Below, one piece after another: positions 17,755-27,533 of a stretch of 64,000 nucleotides of DNA. Below the pieces are notes generated by a model, which saw only the letters and a program-made list of their open reading frames with translations, was not told the DNA's origin and searched no databases. Origin of the DNA: Pseudomonas sp. VD-NE ins (lineage in GTDB: Bacteria; Pseudomonadota; Gammaproteobacteria; Pseudomonadales; Pseudomonadaceae); NCBI RefSeq assembly GCF_031882575.1, contig NZ_CP134772.1, positions 5,615,001 to 5,679,000 on the forward strand. The letters run 5' to 3'. Position numbers and translations under genes: made by a program. Within the stretch, counting starts at the first letter, position 1, and the number at the start of each line of letters is the position of its first letter.

Positions 17755-18926
17755 CAGCCTTGCCAGCTCTTCAAGCCGCGGGCGATTCGCTCCACCGCTT
17801 CCTGTAAGCGCGGGAGGTTTTGCGTGTAAGCAAAACGCACATGGTGACTGGCCTGATAGCGACCGAAATCCAGACCCGGGGTGAACGCCACATGCTCGGT
17901 TTCGAGGAAATGTCGGCAGAACGCGAAGGCATCGCCGCCGAACTGGCTGATATCGGCGTAAAGATAGAACGCGCCTTCAGGCTCGACTGCGATGTTGAAA
18001 CCCAGTTCACGTAACGCCGGCAGCAGGAAATCGCGACGACGGCCGAACTCGGCACGACGCTCTTCAAGAATCGCAATAGTGTCCGGTTCGAAACAGGCCA
18101 GTGCCGCATATTGCGCCATGCTTGGCGCGCTGATGTAGAGGTTCTGCGCGAGTTTCTCCAGCTCGCTGACCGCCGCATCCGGCGCCACCAGCCAGCCGAG
18201 ACGCCACCCGGTCATGCCGAAATATTTGGAGAAGCTGTTCAGTACAAAAGCGCTGTCATCGACTTCCAGCACGCTGGCGGCATCGGTGCCGTAAGTCAGG
18301 CCGTGGTAGATCTCGTCTACCACCAGATGCCCGTGTCTGGCCTTGATAGCGGTGGATAACCCGGCCAGTTCATCGCGAGTCAGAATGGTGCCGGTCGGGT
18401 TGGCCGGCGAAGCCACCAACGCGCCAACACTGTCGTGATCCCAATGGCGCTCAACCAGATCCGGGGTCAGCTGGTAGCGCACGTCCGGCCCTACAGGAAC
18501 AAGCTGCGCCGCGCCTTCGACCAACCGCAGGAAGTGCCGGTTGCACGGGTAGCCGGGATCCGCCAATAGCCAGTGCTTGCCGGGATCGACCAGCAACGCG
18601 CTGGCCAGCAACAGCGCACCGGAACCGCCCGGCGTGATCAGAATCCGCCGAGGATCGATGTTCAGTCCATACCGCGATTGATAAAACCCGGAAATCGCTT
18701 CGCGCAGTTCAGGAATGCCACGCGCAGCGGTGTAGCGGGTCTTGCCCGCCGTCAGCGCCGCCTGCCCGGCACGGATGATCGGCTCGGCGGTGGTGAAGTC
18801 CGGCTCGCCGATTTCCAGATGGATCACGTCGTGACCTTCAGCCTGCAATTCATTGGCCCGCGCCAGCAGCGCCATCACATGGAACGGTTCGATCGCACGA
18901 CTGCGCGCACTGTAAGGCTGAGCCAT
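17754..18926 (-). CDS. Pyridoxal-phosphate-dependent aminotransferase (class I/II)
   Basis: Fold-type I aminotransferase of 390 residues. The PLP lysine is in [19 protein letters not shown] (about 233-237), the pyridine-stacking and phosphate-binding segments in [16 protein letters not shown], and the conserved ASPANPTG loop precedes VVDEIYHGL, which contains the PLP-contacting Asp and Tyr. The C-terminal Arg that binds the substrate carboxylate is in VRFAYTQNL. The substrate cannot be read from the sequence. Aspartate- or alanine-type transaminases of this clade are close. It is coupled to sfsA downstream. Confidence 0.88.
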   Translation of the reverse strand: MAQPYSARSRAIEPFHVMALLARANELQAEGHDVIHLEIGEPDFTTAEPIIRAGQAALTAGKTRYTAARGIPELREAISGFYQSRYGLNIDPRRILITPGGSGALLLASALLVDPGKHWLLADPGYPCNRHFLRLVEGAAQLVPVGPDVRYQLTPDLVERHWDHDSVGALVASPANPTGTILTRDELAGLSTAIKARHGHLVVDEIYHGLTYGTDAASVLEVDDSAFVLNSFSKYFGMTGWRLGWLVAPDAAVSELEKLAQNLYISAPSMAQYAALACFEPDTIAILEERRAEFGRRRDFLLPALRELGFNIAVEPEGAFYLYADISQFGGDAFAFCRHFLETEHVAFTPGLDFGRYQASHHVRFAYTQNLPRLQEAVERIARGLKSWQG

Positions 18927-19260
18927 TGGTTTTCCTTCGGCAGGGAAAAAGAGACGATTCTACCCATCTGCCGGAACGAGCGAGAACCCGCAGCGGTCAC
19001 AGCCTCAAGAACGCTGGACTGTAACGATATGAGCGTACGCTCCAGGATTGACTAAAATCAGTGATTGAACAGGTCTTCAACACCACCAGACACGGCTTGC
19101 CAAACATTTGCAAGCGCCACCCGCCGGGGCCTCGACATCCGGGAGTAGCGCAGGCCGAATTGATCTGGTAAGTTCGCCCGCTTGCAGCCGCAGGGCCGGC
19201 AGGTGTCGGTGATGGAGCAATCCTGCGCAATGGATTACAAGAGTAGAGGCGGTCCATTTC
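18927..19260. other. Intergenic region between the aminotransferase gene and dksA
   Basis: 334 nt separating two divergent genes. I see no gene here. It must hold the promoters of both directions and a long dksA leader, but I could not find a -35/-10 pair good enough to name. The TTGACT near 19047 has no matching -10 at the right distance. Confidence 0.5.
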
Positions 19261-19704
19261 ATGCCCACCCAAGCAAAGCAACAGCAGCAAACGACGATCA
19301 GCGGTTTCGAACCTTACGTTCCGGCGAAAGGTGAAGAGTACATGGGCGCCCCGATGCGCGCGCACTTCACCAAGATCCTGAACAAGTGGAAACAGGACTT
19401 GATGCAGGAAGTCGACCGTACTGTTGATCACATGAAAGACGAAGCCGCGAACTTCCCTGACCCGGCCGACCGTGCCAGCCAGGAAGAAGAATTCGCCCTC
19501 GAGCTGCGCGCCCGCGACCGCGAGCGCAAGTTGATCAAGAAGATCGACAAGACGCTGGAGCTGATTCAGGACGAAGAGTACGGCTGGTGCGAGTCCTGCG
19601 GCATCGAGATCGGCGTCAAGCGCCTCGAAGCCCGCCCGACAGCGGATCTGTGCATCGACTGCAAGACCCTGGCGGAAATCAAGGAGAAGCAGGTCGGCAA
19701 GTAA
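19261..19704 (+). CDS. dksA: RNA polymerase-binding transcription factor DksA
   Basis: Cofactor of ppGpp that enters the secondary channel of RNA polymerase and tunes rRNA, tRNA and amino-acid promoters. The 147-residue protein has the N-terminal extension typical of Pseudomonas DksA, a coiled coil whose tip holds the functional DPADRASQEEE acidic residues, and a C-terminal zinc finger (CESCG ... CIDCK, four Cys) as in the classical, zinc-binding form. The start at 19261 is usual for the genus. A strong terminator follows, so it is mainly monocistronic, with gluQ beyond. Confidence 0.97.
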   Translation: MPTQAKQQQQTTISGFEPYVPAKGEEYMGAPMRAHFTKILNKWKQDLMQEVDRTVDHMKDEAANFPDPADRASQEEEFALELRARDRERKLIKKIDKTLELIQDEEYGWCESCGIEIGVKRLEARPTADLCIDCKTLAEIKEKQVGK

Positions 19705-19719
19705 TCTCGACCTGAACCA

Positions 19720-19752
19720 AAAACGGAGCGTGCGAACGCTCCGTTTTTGTTT
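19720..19752 (+). terminator. Rho-independent terminator of dksA
   Basis: Stem AAACGGAGCG/CGCTCCGTTT with loop TGCGAA, then a T-rich tract ending near 19752. Confidence 0.9.
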
Positions 19753-19780
19753 CTGCCTTTTGCCTTTGCCTTTTGCTCTT

Positions 19781-19806
19781 GTGGGAGCGAGCCTGCTCGC
19801 TCCCAC
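19781..19806. repeat. Single REP palindrome, GTGGGAGCGAGC family
   Basis: A compact 26-bp palindrome, GTGGGAGCGAG then CCTG then CTCGCTCCCAC, lying between the dksA terminator and gluQ. It is shorter than the doublets elsewhere in the window and may be a collapsed doublet. Confidence 0.8.
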
Positions 19807-19846
19807 AGGTTGACCTGCGTATAGCCTGAAAAGTAGTTTCGTCTTC

Positions 19847-20743
19847 ATGACTGCCAAGACATCCCCCGCCTACATCGGCCGCTTCGCCCCCACCCCCAGT
19901 GGCCACCTGCACTTCGGTTCGCTGGTCGCTGCCCTCGCCTCTTACCTCGATGCGCGCTCGGTCGGCGGTCGCTGGCTGGTGCGCATGGAAGATCTCGATC
20001 CGCCGCGTGAAGAGCCCGGCGCGCAAACGGCGATTCTCAAGGCACTGGAAAGCTACGGCTTCGAATGGGACGGCGACATGGTGCGCCAGAGCGATCGACA
20101 TGAGGCTTACGCCGACGTGCTCAACAGCCTGTTCAATCACGGCCTGGCCTATGCCTGCACTTGTTCGCGCAAACAACTGGAGCCGTATAACGGGATTTAT
20201 CCGGGCCTGTGCCGCAATGCCGGCCACGATCAGCAGGACGCGGCGATCCGCCTGCGCGTGCCGGAACTGGAATACCACTTCATCGATCGTGTGCAGGGCG
20301 AATACCGCCAGCATCTGGGCCGCGACGTCGGCGATTTCGTGATCCGTCGCCGCGATGGCCTCTACGCCTACCAATTGGCGGTGGTACTCGACGATGCCTG
20401 GCAAGGCATCACCGACATCGTCCGTGGCGCCGACCTGCTCGACTCGACACCGCGTCAACTGTATCTGCAAGAATTGCTGGGTTTGCGTCAGCCGCGCTAC
20501 CTGCATCTGCCGCTGATTACCCAACCGGACGGCAACAAGCTCGGCAAGTCCTACCGCTCGCCGCCGCTTGAAGCAGATCAAGCCACGCCATTGCTACTGC
20601 GAGCCTTGCGCGCCTTGGGGCAAAATCCCGGCGCCGAACTGGCCCACGCCTCGCCGCAAGAGTTACTCAAGTGGGGCTGCGCGCACTGGGATGCCAGCAA
20701 GATCCCGCGCACACTGACCCTGCCCGAAGCGCAACTGCTATGA
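19847..20743 (+). CDS. gluQ: Glutamyl-Q tRNA(Asp) synthetase
   Basis: Paralogue of the catalytic half of glutamyl-tRNA synthetase that glutamylates queuosine in the anticodon of tRNA-Asp. The 298 residues lack an anticodon-binding domain. The HIGH-type motif is in GRFAPTPSGHLHFGS (about 9-23), the KMSKS equivalent is KLGKS, and a zinc site CTCSRKQ ... YPGLC is present. The gene follows dksA, as in E. coli and other pseudomonads, after a terminator and a REP. Known as yadB/gluQRS in other annotations. Another possible start is not evident. Confidence 0.95.
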   Translation: MTAKTSPAYIGRFAPTPSGHLHFGSLVAALASYLDARSVGGRWLVRMEDLDPPREEPGAQTAILKALESYGFEWDGDMVRQSDRHEAYADVLNSLFNHGLAYACTCSRKQLEPYNGIYPGLCRNAGHDQQDAAIRLRVPELEYHFIDRVQGEYRQHLGRDVGDFVIRRRDGLYAYQLAVVLDDAWQGITDIVRGADLLDSTPRQLYLQELLGLRQPRYLHLPLITQPDGNKLGKSYRSPPLEADQATPLLLRALRALGQNPGAELAHASPQELLKWGCAHWDASKIPRTLTLPEAQLL

Positions 20744-20820
20744 CGGTACTTGCAGTCGCGCGCCCATCCGTTACCATCGCCGCACGTTTTCGGGCACGCG
20801 CATAAAAAAGAGAGGCCGGG

Positions 20821-20997
20821 ATGTACATCTATCGCTTGGTCCTGCTTCTAGTCGTGGGGATCTACCTGTTTTCCCCCGCCATCATGGATTGGTGGATCGA
20901 CGCTACGGGCGCCTGGTATCGCCCCTATCTGCTCTGGCTGATCCTGATTGTCGTGACCTTCATCCTGCAGAGCCAAAAAGATGCCGATGAGCTTTAG
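20821..20997 (+). CDS. cbrX: Small membrane protein CbrX
   Basis: A 58-residue protein, too short to appear in many annotations. It has two hydrophobic helices (about 3-20, LVLLLVVGIYLF, and 36-50, LLWLILIVVTFIL) around an aromatic segment DWWIDATGAWYRP. It overlaps the start of cbrA by 17 nt. In P. putida an equivalent small gene upstream of cbrA has been described as cbrX, co-transcribed and translationally coupled to cbrA. I assign it by position, overlap and architecture. Its role is thought to be in setting CbrA translation. A separate function of the peptide is not known to me. Confidence 0.85.
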   Translation: MYIYRLVLLLVVGIYLFSPAIMDWWIDATGAWYRPYLLWLILIVVTFILQSQKDADEL

Positions 20998-23935
20998 CCT
21001 GACCCAGATGATCCTGATCAGCGCCGCGTACCTGGCGGTGCTGTTCGGTGTTGCCTGGATCAGCGAACGGGGCATGATCCCGCGCGCGATCATTCGCCAC
21101 CCGCTGACCTACACCCTGTCGCTGGGGGTTTACGCCAGTGCCTGGGCGTTCTACGGCACGGTCGGCCTCGCGTATCAGTACGGTTACGGCTTTCTGTCCA
21201 GCTATCTCGGCGTGTCGGGCGCGTTTCTGCTGGCGCCGGTGTTGCTCTATCCGATCCTGAAAATCACCCGCACCTACCAACTGTCATCCCTGGCAGACTT
21301 GTTTGCGTTCCGCTTTCGCAGCACCTGGGCGGGCGCGCTGACCACGATTTTCATGCTGATCGGCGTTTTACCGCTGCTGGCGTTGCAGATTCAGGCGGTG
21401 GCCGACTCCATCGGCATTCTGACCGGCGAGCCGATCCAGAGTCGCGTGGCGCTGGCGTTCTGTGCGCTGATCATCCTGTTCACGATTTTCTTCGGTTCAC
21501 GCCACATTGCCACCCGCGAGAAGCACGAAGGCCTGGTGTTCGCGATTGCTTTTGAATCGGTGATCAAACTGGTTGCCCTCGGCGGCGTCGGTTTGTATGC
21601 GCTGTACGGCGTATTCGACGGCCCGCAGCAACTTGAACTGTGGCTGCTGCAGAACCAGACCGCCCTCGCCGCCCTGCACACGCCATTGCAGGAAGGCCCG
21701 TGGCGCACGCTGCTGTTGGTGTTTTTCGCCTCGGCGATCGTGATGCCGCACATGTATCACATGACGTTTACCGAGAACCTCAACCCGCGCTCACTGGTCA
21801 GCGCGAGTTGGGGCTTACCGCTGTTCCTGCTGCTGATGAGCCTGGCAGTGCCGCTGATCCTCTGGGCCGGCCTGAAGCTCGGCGCCACGACCAATCCGGA
21901 GTACTTCACCCTCGGCATCGGCATCGCCGCCAACAGCAAACCGCTGGCGTTGCTCGCCTATGTCGGCGGTCTTTCAGCGGCCAGCGGCCTGATAATCGTC
22001 ACCACCCTGGCGCTGTCAGGCATGGCGCTGAACCATCTGGTGCTGCCGCTCTATCAGCCGCCGGCCGAAGGCAATATCTACCGCTGGCTGAAGTGGACCC
22101 GCCGCGCGCTAATCGTCGCAATCATCATGGCCGGTTTCGGTTTCTACCTGATGCTCGGCGCCGAACAGGATCTGGCCAACCTCGGCATCGTCGCGTTTGT
22201 GGCCACTCTGCAATTTCTGCCCGGCGTATTGTCCGTGCTGTATTGGCCGACCGCTAACCGCCGTGGCTTTATCGCTGGTCTGCTGGCGGGGATCCTGGTC
22301 TGGGTGGTGACCATGCTGTTGCCGCTGGTCGGCAATCTGCAGGGTTTCTACATTCCGCTGCTGAACATGATTTACGTGCTCGACGACACCAGCTGGCACA
22401 TGGCGGCCATCGCCTCGCTCGCCGCCAACGTCTTGATGTTCACCCTGATCTCGTTGTTCACCAACGCCAGCCCCGAAGAAGCCAGCGCCGCCGAAGCCTG
22501 CGCTGTGGATAACGTTCGTCGCCCGCAACGGCGCGAACTGCACGCCGCTTCACCACAGGAGTTCGCCACACAACTGGCGAAACCGTTGGGCGCCAAGGCT
22601 GCGCAGAAAGAAGTCGAGCAAGCGCTGCGTGATCTTTATCTGCCGTTCGACGAACGCCGCCCGTACGCCTTGCGTCGTTTGCGCGACCGCATCGAAGCCA
22701 ACCTCTCCGGCCTGATGGGCCCGAGCGTGGCGCAAGACATGGTGGAAACCTTCCTGCCGTACAAGGCCGGCGGCGAAAACTATGTGACCGAAGACATTCA
22801 CTTCATCGAAAGCCGCCTCGAGGATTACCACTCACGCCTCACAGGTCTTGCCGCTGAACTCGATGCGCTACGCCGATACCACCGCCAGACCTTGCAGGAA
22901 CTGCCGATGGGCGTCTGCTCGCTGGCCAAGGATCAAGAGATCCTGATGTGGAACAAGGCCATGGAAGAACTCACCGGGATCGCCGCGCAACGCGTGGTCG
23001 GTTCGCGTTTGAGCACCATCGGCGAGCCGTGGAAGGAATTGCTGCAGGGTTTCATCAATCTGCCCGACGAGCATTTGCACAAACAGCATCTGGCCCTCGA
23101 CGGCCAGACTCGCTGGCTGAATCTGCACAAAGCGGCAATTGATGAGCCGTTGGCGCCGGGTAACAGTGGTCTGGTGTTACTGGTCGAAGATTTGACCGAA
23201 ACACAGATGCTCGAAGACAAACTGGTGCACTCGGAACGCCTGGCCAGCATTGGTCGCCTTGCGGCCGGTGTGGCCCACGAAATCGGCAACCCGATCACCG
23301 GCATCGCCTGTCTGGCGCAAAACCTGCGCGAAGAACGTGAAGACGACGGCGAGCTGACGGAAATCAGCGGACAGATTCTCGAACAGACCAAACGCGTGTC
23401 ACGCATCGTCCAGTCGTTGATGAGTTTCGCCCATGCCGGCAGCCATCAGCACAGTGACGAGCCCGTTTGTCTGGCCGAAGTGGCGCAGGATGCGATTGGC
23501 CTGCTGGCGCTGAACCGACGCAATTTCGAAGTGCAGTTCTACAACCTGTGCGATCCCGATCACTGGGTCGAAGGCGATCCGCAGCGACTCGCTCAGGTGC
23601 TGATCAATCTGCTCTCCAACGCCCGCGACGCCTCGCCGCCGCACAGTGCGGTACGGGTCAAGAGCGAAGCCGGCGAACACACGGTCGATCTGATCGTCGA
23701 AGACGAAGGCAGCGGTATTCCGAAGAACATCATGGATAGATTGTTCGAACCCTTCTTCACCACCAAGGATCCTGGCGAAGGCACCGGTCTGGGCCTTGCA
23801 CTGGTCTATTCCATCGTTGAAGAGCATTATGGACAAATCACCATCGACAGCCCGGCTGATGTACAAAGCCAACGCGGCACCCGTATCCGGGTGACCTTAC
23901 CGCGTCATGTCGAAGCGACGTCCGCTGTGAACTGA
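20981..23935 (+). CDS. cbrA: Sensor histidine kinase CbrA with sodium/solute-symporter domain
   Basis: Membrane sensor of the CbrAB system that controls carbon and nitrogen use. The 984 residues contain an SLC5/SSS transporter-like domain (about 1-500, roughly 13 helices, with AINS-type motifs replaced by [16 protein letters not shown]), a STAC linker, a PAS-like domain (about 640-740), HisKA with the phosphorylated His766 in [14 protein letters not shown], and HATPase_c with [16 protein letters not shown] and [11 protein letters not shown]. Two ATGs (20981, 20987) are close, both inside the end of cbrX. Histidine uptake by the symporter part has been reported in P. fluorescens. It is followed by cbrB after 22 nt. 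Confidence 0.95.
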   Translation: MPMSFSLTQMILISAAYLAVLFGVAWISERGMIPRAIIRHPLTYTLSLGVYASAWAFYGTVGLAYQYGYGFLSSYLGVSGAFLLAPVLLYPILKITRTYQLSSLADLFAFRFRSTWAGALTTIFMLIGVLPLLALQIQAVADSIGILTGEPIQSRVALAFCALIILFTIFFGSRHIATREKHEGLVFAIAFESVIKLVALGGVGLYALYGVFDGPQQLELWLLQNQTALAALHTPLQEGPWRTLLLVFFASAIVMPHMYHMTFTENLNPRSLVSASWGLPLFLLLMSLAVPLILWAGLKLGATTNPEYFTLGIGIAANSKPLALLAYVGGLSAASGLIIVTTLALSGMALNHLVLPLYQPPAEGNIYRWLKWTRRALIVAIIMAGFGFYLMLGAEQDLANLGIVAFVATLQFLPGVLSVLYWPTANRRGFIAGLLAGILVWVVTMLLPLVGNLQGFYIPLLNMIYVLDDTSWHMAAIASLAANVLMFTLISLFTNASPEEASAAEACAVDNVRRPQRRELHAASPQEFATQLAKPLGAKAAQKEVEQALRDLYLPFDERRPYALRRLRDRIEANLSGLMGPSVAQDMVETFLPYKAGGENYVTEDIHFIESRLEDYHSRLTGLAAELDALRRYHRQTLQELPMGVCSLAKDQEILMWNKAMEELTGIAAQRVVGSRLSTIGEPWKELLQGFINLPDEHLHKQHLALDGQTRWLNLHKAAIDEPLAPGNSGLVLLVEDLTETQMLEDKLVHSERLASIGRLAAGVAHEIGNPITGIACLAQNLREEREDDGELTEISGQILEQTKRVSRIVQSLMSFAHAGSHQHSDEPVCLAEVAQDAIGLLALNRRNFEVQFYNLCDPDHWVEGDPQRLAQVLINLLSNARDASPPHSAVRVKSEAGEHTVDLIVEDEGSGIPKNIMDRLFEPFFTTKDPGEGTGLGLALVYSIVEEHYGQITIDSPADVQSQRGTRIRVTLPRHVEATSAVN

Positions 23936-23957
23936 GACCGTCGAGAGTATCGAATCA

Positions 23958-25394
23958 ATGCCGCACATTTTGATCGTCGAAGACGAAACAATTATCCGCT
24001 CCGCCTTGCGCCGCCTGCTGGAACGCAACCAGTACCAGGTCAGCGAAGCCGGTTCAGTGCAGGAAGCACAAGAACGCTTCACCATTCCTACGTTCGATCT
24101 GATCGTCAGCGATCTGCGCTTGCCGGGCGCGCCGGGCACCGAGCTGATCAAGCTCGGCCAGGGCACCCCGGTGCTGATCATGACCAGCTACGCCAGCCTG
24201 CGCTCGGCGGTCGACTCGATGAAGATGGGCGCGGTGGATTACATCGCCAAGCCTTTCGACCACGATGAAATGCTTCAGGCTGTCGCGCGGATCCTGCGTG
24301 ATCGTCAATCGGCTCCTGCTGCCGGCGAGCCCGTTGCCGTGAAAACGACCAACGGCAGCGGCAAATCCGCGGTCGACAACAGCAACGGCGAGATCGGCAT
24401 CATCGGTTCCTGCCCACCGATGCAGGATCTGTACAGCAAGATCCGCAAAGTCGCGCCGACTGATTCCAATGTATTGATCCAGGGCGAGTCCGGCACCGGT
24501 AAAGAACTGGTGGCCCGCGCCCTGCACAACCTGTCGAAACGCGCCAAGGCGCCGATGATCTCGGTGAACTGCGCGGCCATTCCGGAAAGCCTGATCGAGT
24601 CCGAATTGTTCGGCCACGAGAAAGGCGCATTCACCGGTGCCAGCGCTGGTCGTGCCGGTCTGGTTGAAGCGGCGGACGGCGGCACGCTGTTCCTCGACGA
24701 AATCGGTGAGCTGCCACTGGAAGCTCAGGCCCGCCTGCTGCGCGTGTTGCAGGAAGGCGAGATCCGCCGTGTGGGTTCGGTGCAGTCGCAGAAAGTCGAT
24801 GTGCGCCTGATCGCGGCGACTCACCGCGACCTGAAGAGCCTGGCGAAAATCGGCCAGTTCCGTGAAGACCTTTATTACCGTCTGCACGTGATCGCGCTGA
24901 AACTGCCGGCCCTGCGCGAGCGCGGTGCCGACGTCAACGAAATCGCTACTGCCTTCCTCGCTCGCCAAAGTGCGCGCATCAACCGTACCGACCTGAAATT
25001 TGCCGCGGATGCCGAACAGGCGATCCGGCATTATTCCTGGCCGGGTAACGTGCGTGAGCTGGAGAACGCAGTCGAGCGCGCGGTGATTCTGAGCGAAAGT
25101 CCGGAAATCTCCGCCGACCTGCTGGGCATCGACATCGAGTTGAGCGATCTGGAAGACGACGAGTTCATCGGTCTGCCGCCACAAACGCCGGGTAACGCCA
25201 GCAACAGCAGCCACGAGCCGACCGAAGACCTGTCGCTGGAAGATTACTTCCAGCACTTCGTTCTCGAGCATCAGGACCACATGACCGAGACCGAACTGGC
25301 GCGCAAACTGGGCGTCAGCCGTAAATGCCTGTGGGAGCGCCGTCAGCGTCTGGGCATTCCACGGCGCAAGACCGGGGTCGCCAGCGAGAGCTGA
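23958..25394 (+). CDS. cbrB: Sigma-54-dependent response regulator CbrB
   Basis: NtrC-family activator phosphorylated by CbrA. The 478 residues carry a receiver domain with phospho-acceptor D52 ([10 protein letters not shown]), an AAA+ domain with Walker A GESGTGKE (about 176-183) and the sigma-54 contact loop GAFTGA (about 223-228), and a C-terminal Fis-type helix-turn-helix ([22 protein letters not shown]). Its main known target is the sRNA crcZ just downstream, and two matching palindromes lie directly after the stop codon. It is the only response regulator linked to cbrA here. Confidence 0.96.
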   Translation: MPHILIVEDETIIRSALRRLLERNQYQVSEAGSVQEAQERFTIPTFDLIVSDLRLPGAPGTELIKLGQGTPVLIMTSYASLRSAVDSMKMGAVDYIAKPFDHDEMLQAVARILRDRQSAPAAGEPVAVKTTNGSGKSAVDNSNGEIGIIGSCPPMQDLYSKIRKVAPTDSNVLIQGESGTGKELVARALHNLSKRAKAPMISVNCAAIPESLIESELFGHEKGAFTGASAGRAGLVEAADGGTLFLDEIGELPLEAQARLLRVLQEGEIRRVGSVQSQKVDVRLIAATHRDLKSLAKIGQFREDLYYRLHVIALKLPALRERGADVNEIATAFLARQSARINRTDLKFAADAEQAIRHYSWPGNVRELENAVERAVILSESPEISADLLGIDIELSDLEDDEFIGLPPQTPGNASNSSHEPTEDLSLEDYFQHFVLEHQDHMTETELARKLGVSRKCLWERRQRLGIPRRKTGVASES

Positions 25395-25395
25395 A

Positions 25396-25422
25396 CGTTA
25401 CCTGTCGAGTGTGCGGGTAACG
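25396..25422 (+). promoter_or_regulatory. CbrB-type binding site 1 upstream of crcZ
   Basis: Palindrome CGTTAC-N15-GTAACG, about 170 bp upstream of the crcZ start. It begins 2 nt after the cbrB stop codon. Its symmetry and its position upstream of a sigma-54 promoter fit an enhancer site. Confidence 0.65.
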
Positions 25423-25441
25423 CTTGAAGATGTGAAAAAAC

Positions 25442-25467
25442 TGTTACCTCAGTCCTTTCACGTAACA
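25442..25467 (+). promoter_or_regulatory. CbrB-type binding site 2 upstream of crcZ
   Basis: Palindrome TGTTAC-N14-GTAACA, 20 nt after site 1 ends. The half-sites match what I recall as the CbrB consensus exactly. A further GTAACG half-site lies near 25483 in the cbrB terminator. Confidence 0.75.
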
Positions 25468-25469
25468 GA

Positions 25470-25506
25470 AGCCGGGGTTATCGGTAACGAAACCCCGGCT
25501 TTTTTT
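25470..25506 (+). terminator. Rho-independent terminator of cbrB
   Basis: Perfect 10-bp stem AGCCGGGGTT/AACCCCGGCT followed by seven T. It separates the cbrB message from crcZ. Confidence 0.92.
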
Positions 25507-25564
25507 CGCCCCGACAAAACGGTTATATCGACCTAACCCCTTGTTTTATTGGGTTTGGCAAAAG

Positions 25565-25581
25565 TTGGCACGCCCCCTGCT
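25565..25581 (+). promoter_or_regulatory. Sigma-54 promoter of crcZ
   Basis: TTGGCACGCCCCCTGCT, with GG and GC elements 12 bp apart, is a near-consensus -24/-12 promoter. It places the transcription start at about 25591-25592. Sigma-54 dependence agrees with activation by CbrB. Confidence 0.92.
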
Positions 25582-25591
25582 ATATGTTTGG

Positions 25592-25957
25592 TACAAGAAC
25601 AATAACAAGCAATGCACAAGACAATAAAAATAAGACGAATCGACTCACGCACAATAAAAACAAGACGGCGAGAGGCGCAGCTAACTGATTCTTTTGGAGA
25701 GGCGTTGTATTTGGGGCTTGCCCCACGACCAGGCCGAGAACAACAAAAACTGTCCTAAGACAGAGCCTGTACTGGTTGGATCGATAGATCACTGCAATTC
25801 AGCGACCAAAGCAATCCGTTTGCTCTTGGCTCCCGATTGGGAGGGTCCCGAAGGAAACACTTCGTGGCGAGGGCACTCAACAAAAACAAGAAGCCCGAAT
25901 CAATAATAAAAAGAGCACGCAACTACTTCTTGGGGAGCTTCGGCTCCCCTTGTAGTT
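25592..25957 (+). ncRNA. crcZ: CrcZ small RNA (Hfq/Crc decoy)
   Basis: Long sRNA of about 366 nt that sequesters Hfq (with Crc) and so relieves catabolite repression. It holds six CA-rich AAnAAnAA-type motifs, at about 25598-25608, 25621-25633, 25651-25662, 25739-25750, 25878-25889 and 25901-25912, which are the Hfq distal-site binding motifs. The end is marked by a GGGGAGC/GCTCCCC hairpin inside a larger AACTAC/GTAGTT stem (25921-25957). Position between cbrB and pcnB is that of crcZ throughout the genus, and the length is close to the 368 nt or so I recall for P. putida. The short open frames seen inside have no ribosome sites. Confidence 0.93.
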
Positions 25958-26128
25958 TCTCCCGTCTGTAAAAAACTCCCTGCTTTACCCCGCTTCACCC
26001 TTGTAGCTTGCGGCTTTCAGCTCGAAACTGCTGTCTCCTACACCATCCCCCGACTAAATGCTAGAATCTGCGCCCATCATGCGGTCATTCTTTGGTATGG
26101 CCGAACATTCCTTCAAACAGTGCATCCC
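25958..26128 (+). other. Intergenic region between crcZ and pcnB
   Basis: 171 nt without a gene. A TAGAAT at about 26062-26067 is a possible -10 box for pcnB, with no convincing -35. The AGCTTG/CAGCTCG-like stretch near 26005-26025 resembles the low-complexity repeat at 35733. Confidence 0.4.
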
Positions 26129-27529
26129 ATGCTGAAGAAGTTGTTCCAGTCATTCCGAACTCCCGTGCGTCGTACGCAACACATCCGCAGCACCCCTGAA
26201 GTGCTCAACAGCGGTCAACATTCGCTGCAGAAAACGCAGTTCAGCCGCTATGCGGTGAATATCGTCGAACGCCTGCAAGGTGCCGGTTACCAGGCTTATC
26301 TGGTCGGCGGTTGCGTGCGTGACATGCTGCTGGGCATCACGCCCAAGGATTTCGACGTCGCCACCAGTGCCACGCCTGAACAGGTCCGTGCCGAATTCCG
26401 CAATGCGCGGATCATCGGTCGTCGCTTCAAACTGGTGCACATCCATTTCGGTCGCGAAATCATTGAAGTCGCGACCTTCCGCGCCAACCACCCGCAAAAC
26501 GAAGACGACGAGGACAGCAATCAGTCTTCGCGTAACGAGAGCGGGCGGATTCTGCGCGACAACGTTTACGGCACCCTGGAAGAAGACGCGCAACGCCGCG
26601 ACTTCACCATCAACGCCCTGTATTACGATCCGGTCAGCGAGCGCATCCTCGATTACGCCAATGGCGTACACGACATCCGCAATCATCTGATCCGCCTGAT
26701 CGGCGATCCGAAGCAGCGTTATCAGGAAGACCCGGTGCGCATGCTGCGGGCCGTGCGTTTCGCCGCCAAGCTCAACTTCGGCATCGAGAAGCACACCGTG
26801 CAGCCGATCCGTGAACTGGCACCGATGCTGCGCGAGATCCCGTCGGCGCGACTGTTCGAAGAAGTGCTCAAGCTGTTCCTCTCGGGCCACGGCGCGATCA
26901 CCTTCGAAATGCTGGTCGACCTGCAACTGTTCGCCCCGCTGTTCCCGGCCAGTGCCGATGCGCTGGAACATAACCCGGAATACACCCACACGCTGATCAG
27001 CGAAGCGCTGACCAACACCGACCTGCGCATCAAGCAGAACAAACCGGTGACCCCGGCGTTCCTGTTTGCCGCGCTGTTGTGGCCAGCCCTGCCGGCCCGC
27101 GTATTGCGCCTGCAAGAACGTGGCATGCCGCCGATCCCGGCAATGCAGGAAGGCGCTCACGAACTGATCGCCGAACAGTGCCAGCGCATTGCGATTCCGA
27201 AACGCTTCACCATGCCGATCCGCGAAATCTGGGACATGCAGGAGCGCTTGCCACGCCGCAGCGGTAAACGTGCCGACCTGTTGCTGGACAACCCGCGCTT
27301 CCGCGCCGGTTACGACTTCCTGCTGCTGCGTGAAAGCGCAGGCGAGGAGACCGATGGCCTGGGCGAATGGTGGACCGACTATCAGGACGCCAACGACAGC
27401 GAGCGTCGCGACATGATTCGCGACCTCAGCGGCAAGGGTGATGACGCCAGTGGCGCCCCGCGCAAACGTCGCCGCAGCAGCGGTTCCAAGCGCAAACGCG
27501 CCAGCGCCCCGAGTGCTACAGGCGAGTAA
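26129..27529 (+). CDS. pcnB: Poly(A) polymerase PcnB
   Basis: Adds 3' oligo(A) tails that mark RNAs for decay. The 466 residues have a class II nucleotidyltransferase head (LVGGCVRDMLLG followed by DFDVATSATPEQ, the catalytic acidic residues), the RRDFTINALYYD motif that marks poly(A) polymerase versus CCA enzymes, the RNA-binding helical body, and a very basic C-terminal tail (about 435-466) rich in Lys and Arg. The ATG at 26129 gives the MLKKLFQSFR start usual in Pseudomonas. A GTG at 26120 is the alternative. The folK start lies 5 nt after the stop, so the two are co-transcribed. Confidence 0.95.
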   Translation: MLKKLFQSFRTPVRRTQHIRSTPEVLNSGQHSLQKTQFSRYAVNIVERLQGAGYQAYLVGGCVRDMLLGITPKDFDVATSATPEQVRAEFRNARIIGRRFKLVHIHFGREIIEVATFRANHPQNEDDEDSNQSSRNESGRILRDNVYGTLEEDAQRRDFTINALYYDPVSERILDYANGVHDIRNHLIRLIGDPKQRYQEDPVRMLRAVRFAAKLNFGIEKHTVQPIRELAPMLREIPSARLFEEVLKLFLSGHGAITFEMLVDLQLFAPLFPASADALEHNPEYTHTLISEALTNTDLRIKQNKPVTPAFLFAALLWPALPARVLRLQERGMPPIPAMQEGAHELIAEQCQRIAIPKRFTMPIREIWDMQERLPRRSGKRADLLLDNPRFRAGYDFLLLRESAGEETDGLGEWWTDYQDANDSERRDMIRDLSGKGDDASGAPRKRRRSSGSKRKRASAPSATGE

Positions 27530-27533
27530 AGGC

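Noticed and set aside
25580..25906. Two 70-codon frames in the crcZ region
   Set aside because: No ribosome sites, low-complexity composition, and they lie in the CrcZ RNA.
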